Made by a program: the position numbers and the translations under genes. 41,757 nt of DNA from Chromera velia (Eukaryota; Sar; Chromeraceae): NCBI GenBank assembly GCA_018398765.1, contig JAHBMJ010000479.1, forward strand, positions 4,588 to 46,344, given 5' to 3'. Positions 39,305 to 41,757 of the stretch are shown piece by piece (the stretch's first letter is position 1; every line of letters begins with the position of its first letter). Under the pieces are notes generated by a model. The model was given only the letters and a program-made list of their open reading frames with translations. It ran no database searches and had not been told where the DNA came from.

Positions 39305-39951
39305 GTCTGCCTTCCTCCCCTCCTTCCTGGCAGCCTGTCTTTCAGTCTGACTTACGTTTGTCTCCCAAGAGAAGAGGACAAGAAAAAATGTTCAGAATCG
39401 AATCCAGTTAGAACCAAATGAAGCAACCAGCCGATATGCTGTCAGAACAGAATCGTACATGAACACACTGATTGATGCTCAAGATAGCCCGGTCACAGCC
39501 GTGGAGATCGACTGCAAGAAAGCTTGGCTCAAGCTGACTTTGTAGCTGCAGTTGGTTTTTTTTGGTCGCAGCTGCCGCCGCGCGGTCGGCCCCGGTAGTT
39601 CGGATTCTGGAAAATTGACACACAAAAATGCCTTCCGGGCCACGCGGGCGCGTCGGGGCGAAGGTCGCCTCCGAGTTGCTTGGCTAGCTCCGCGGAGACG
39701 GCTCGAGCGAAAAATCTCGGCAGACTGAAAAAATCCAAATCGCTTTGAAAAAACGATCTGCCAGAATTTCTTCAGATCTTCGAGGTATTTCACGACACTC
39801 CTTGTCTGCGTCAAGTGAATCTGCCCGGACTTCTTTGAGTGCTTGCTTTCTTTGTTGAACTTCTCCATCAAACCTCTGTAGCTACATCGAAGCTTCTTTA
39901 GATACTCCTGCTAACTCTCTTGTCTTCGTACCCCTTTGGTCTCTCTTGACC
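39305..39951. promoter_or_regulatory. Divergent upstream region with one GAGACGG
   Basis: This 647-base gap lies between the minus-strand signal-peptide gene and the plus-strand WG/RG gene. GAGACGG is at 39695-39701. A 123-codon basic ATG frame on the minus strand (39868-39479) overlaps it, so part of this gap could be coding. Confidence 0.4.
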
Positions 39952-40234
39952 ATGGTGATCAAGTGGCTCTCGCCAGCCGTTGTCCTTCTACTGTACCAGT
40001 GCTCCCTTACTCTGGGGGCACCGTCGGTCAGTAACGCTGCAACGGCGAGTCAAGCGCAGTCGACGGCCTCTGCCATTTCAGTGGCGGAGACGGCGACAGA
40101 GCCTGCGCTCTCAGCTGAGATCGAACCGATGGAGGAAAACTTTGACGCCGATGATGACTTCCCCTACTCCTCCAAAGACGCCGACGACGACTTTCCTTAC
40201 TCTATGGAGACCTCCGGGGTCAGCCCTCCTTGCA

Positions 40235-40265
<31 letters not shown>

Positions 40266-40674
40266 GAACTCTGTCTACATGCACTATCTGTCAGCCACCC
40301 CTGAAGATGCTCAGTCTGCCACACTCTCTACCCATCAACCCAACCTACAATTTCGACAACCAGCTGAAGTCTCCGTATCATGACTTACTCCTCTTTGTCT
40401 TGCTGCACTTCCCTGTGCCTTACAGGACTTTGACGAGGACGCAGACGACTTCTTTGAGGACGAGGGGGTCCACCCGGTTGTCCTCGAGGACGGAAAGGTG
40501 ATGGTGCCGAAAATGACCTGGGAGGTCGTTGACCCCTCCGCTGAACCGGCTGGGGACGGTGAAGTGTCTGCTGAGACCTCTGACGAAGACGGAGCAGGTG
40601 CGTGTCCATCTTTGTGTGGCTCTGCTACTTTTCTTGCCTGATTCCGTCTTTGCCTGCCATTGCTCCGTCGCTTG

Positions 40675-40710
<36 letters not shown>

Positions 40711-40890
40711 TAAGTTCACTCTTTTATGTCAATACCTTGCTTTTATGGCACGAAGTACATAACCATTGTGCGTTCTTCTGCCTGCCTTTTTGCAGCAGCC
40801 CGCCGGCTGCACGGCTTTTTGGGACGACATGGGCGTCGCCTGTCTGAGAAGGACGAGGAGGAGCATGAGCAGACCGGTTCGTGTGGTGCT

Positions 40891-40935
<45 letters not shown>

Positions 40936-41757
40936 CTGAAATCTCTTGGAGACCTGACCGTCGCTAACTAGCAGGAAGATCTTCTTTTGTCGTCTCCGCC
41001 CACTTTTTCTTTTCATCATGCGTCTTTTCGCCTCCAGTTTCTCAAGTATGATGTCTCTCCTCTCCCTTTCTGCATGCAGGCACGACAGAAGAAGAGAACG
41101 AAAATCCCGATCAGATGGAGGAGAGTGGAGGTCGGTCACTTCTATTCCTTCCTTCCTCTCAACATCGTTCTTCCTGTGTGTGGAAGGAACATCGCGGCTC
41201 TTTGCGTCTTTGCTTTGATGTCACACGTGTATTCTGATACCTCACTGTAGGCCAAGTATAGCTTGTCCCCTCCCTCTCTGTTTCATACACTGCAGTCTTT
41301 CTCTCCTTTTGCTGCTCCATGAAAACAAGACAACCTTGAGTCGAGAGGAATGATTCGGATTCTTTTCTTTTCTCAGCTCTGTCGTGTCCCTATTTCTTCG
41401 GTGCAGCTGACTTGAAGTGTTCATTCGTCTTGATTGTGCAGAGCACCGAAAGCTGTACGGATACCGTGGGGGTTGGGGGCGCCCTTGGGGCTGGGGCTAC
41501 CGGCCTTGGGGCCGCCCTTGGGGCTGGGGCTGGGGCCGCCGCCGCTGGGGGTGGGGAGGCTGGGGGCGGGGGCGCGGTGGCCGGTATGGCCGCGGCGGGC
41601 GAGGAGGCCGAGGCGGGCGCCGCGGCCTGAGTGAGACCTCTGGTGACCACGACCCCGAGGAGGCCTCTGAGAAGGATGACGCGATGACCCCGTCCGCAGA
41701 CACGACAGAGGAAAACAGCGAGAACCCTGATGAGAACATCGACATGGACCTGGATGA
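39952..41757 (+). CDS. Secreted acidic protein with Trp-Gly/Arg-Gly repeats, partial at window end
   Basis: Exons: 39952-40236 (or 40218), 40426-40597, 40796-40876, 41080-41130, 41442 to beyond 41757. The frame is open at the window end. A signal peptide (VIKWLSPAVVLLLYQCSLTLG) opens the protein. Exon 1 carries two DADDDFPYS repeats; exon 2 continues the acidic theme (DFDEDADDFFEDEG). Exons 3-4 are short, charged linkers. Exon 5 begins EHRKLYGYRGGWGRPWGWG and continues with about 55 residues made mostly of W, G and R, ending in RGG-type repeats. An acidic tail follows whose TTEENSENPDE repeats the exon 4 motif TTEEENENPDQ. Exons 3 and 4 are phase 1 at both ends, so either could be skipped without breaking frame. 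No known family was recognised. The acid-then-basic/aromatic layout suggests an extracellular matrix, wall or condensate-forming protein. Other frames through exon 5 give only Ala/Gly-rich shadows. Confidence 0.7.
40237..40264 (+). repeat. (GT)n microsatellite at the donor of the WG/RG gene intron 1
   Basis: The intron begins GTATGTGTGT and stays GT to about 40264, so the repeat is continuous with the splice donor. Confidence 0.85.
40677..40933 (+). repeat. Two (TC)n tracts in introns 2 and 3 of the WG/RG gene
   Basis: TC runs lie at about 40677-40706 (intron 2) and 40893-40933 (intron 3), separated by exon 3 (40796-40876). Confidence 0.9.

Noticed and set aside
39479-39868. Basic 123-codon ATG frame on the minus strand between two divergent genes
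   Set aside because: It reads partly like protein but overlaps the likely promoter, has no recognised domain and starts 84 bases from the plus-strand ATG. Left uncalled; transcript data would decide.
41412-41650. Ala/Gly-rich and Pro-rich ORFs at the window end
   Set aside because: They are other-frame readings of the W/G/R exon. They do not continue the splice phase or the acidic tail.

Overview
This is eukaryotic nuclear DNA. It has spliced genes with GT-AG introns of 84 to about 590 bases, very many microsatellites, and AT-rich repeat deserts between gene islands. The best guess is a photosynthetic alveolate of the chromerid type (Chromera or a relative). Three things suggest this. A type II NADH dehydrogenase carries a red-plastid style leader (signal peptide followed by a Phe-led transit-like stretch). 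The gene set mixes plant-like families (GH3, ERD2-like) with generic eukaryotic ones (SKP1, class 3 lipase). Intergenic regions are rich in GAGACG and TGCATGC, motifs known from coccidian promoters. A stramenopile or another alga with a complex plastid is not excluded. All exon models come from reading splice sites by eye. Every complete model closes with matching phases and a total length divisible by three.

Layout. 274-3505 (-) is a five-exon GH3 acyl-amido synthetase. It is head-to-head with 4220-6151 (+), a single-exon, apparently plastid-targeted NDH-2. 7335-8093 (-) is a dead BTB/T1 (K_tetra) gene that keeps one frame through five stops. 9402-10397 (+) is a two-exon ERD2-like membrane protein. 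10.4-18.9 kb is repeat territory: an AGAAAAGTGATAG array, a pair of 361-base direct repeats (12263-12623 and 16440-16800), smaller copies of their 3' module, a 14-base minisatellite, and a second dead minus-strand frame (14438-16136). 18962-20616 (-) is a complete five-exon SKP1, head-to-head with 22245-28508 (+), an eleven-exon class 3 (diacylglycerol-lipase-like) lipase. 28.5-35.9 kb is AT-rich and contains a TIR element (about 28917-29745) and a foldback element (about 31898-32085). 35976-39304 (-) is a four-exon gene for a signal-peptide-bearing, Lys-rich protein with a possible helix-hairpin-helix-like segment. It is head-to-head with 39952->41757 (+), a secreted acidic protein with Trp-Gly/Arg-Gly repeats that runs off the window.

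The genes do not form a pathway. What they share is organisation: three divergent pairs with 0.65-1.6 kb shared upstream regions, introns built largely from microsatellites, and TGA as the usual stop. The most unusual items are the WG/RG-rich secreted protein, the Cys-rich insertion in the lipase, the plastid-type NDH-2, and two pseudogenes that accumulate stops but almost no frameshifts.
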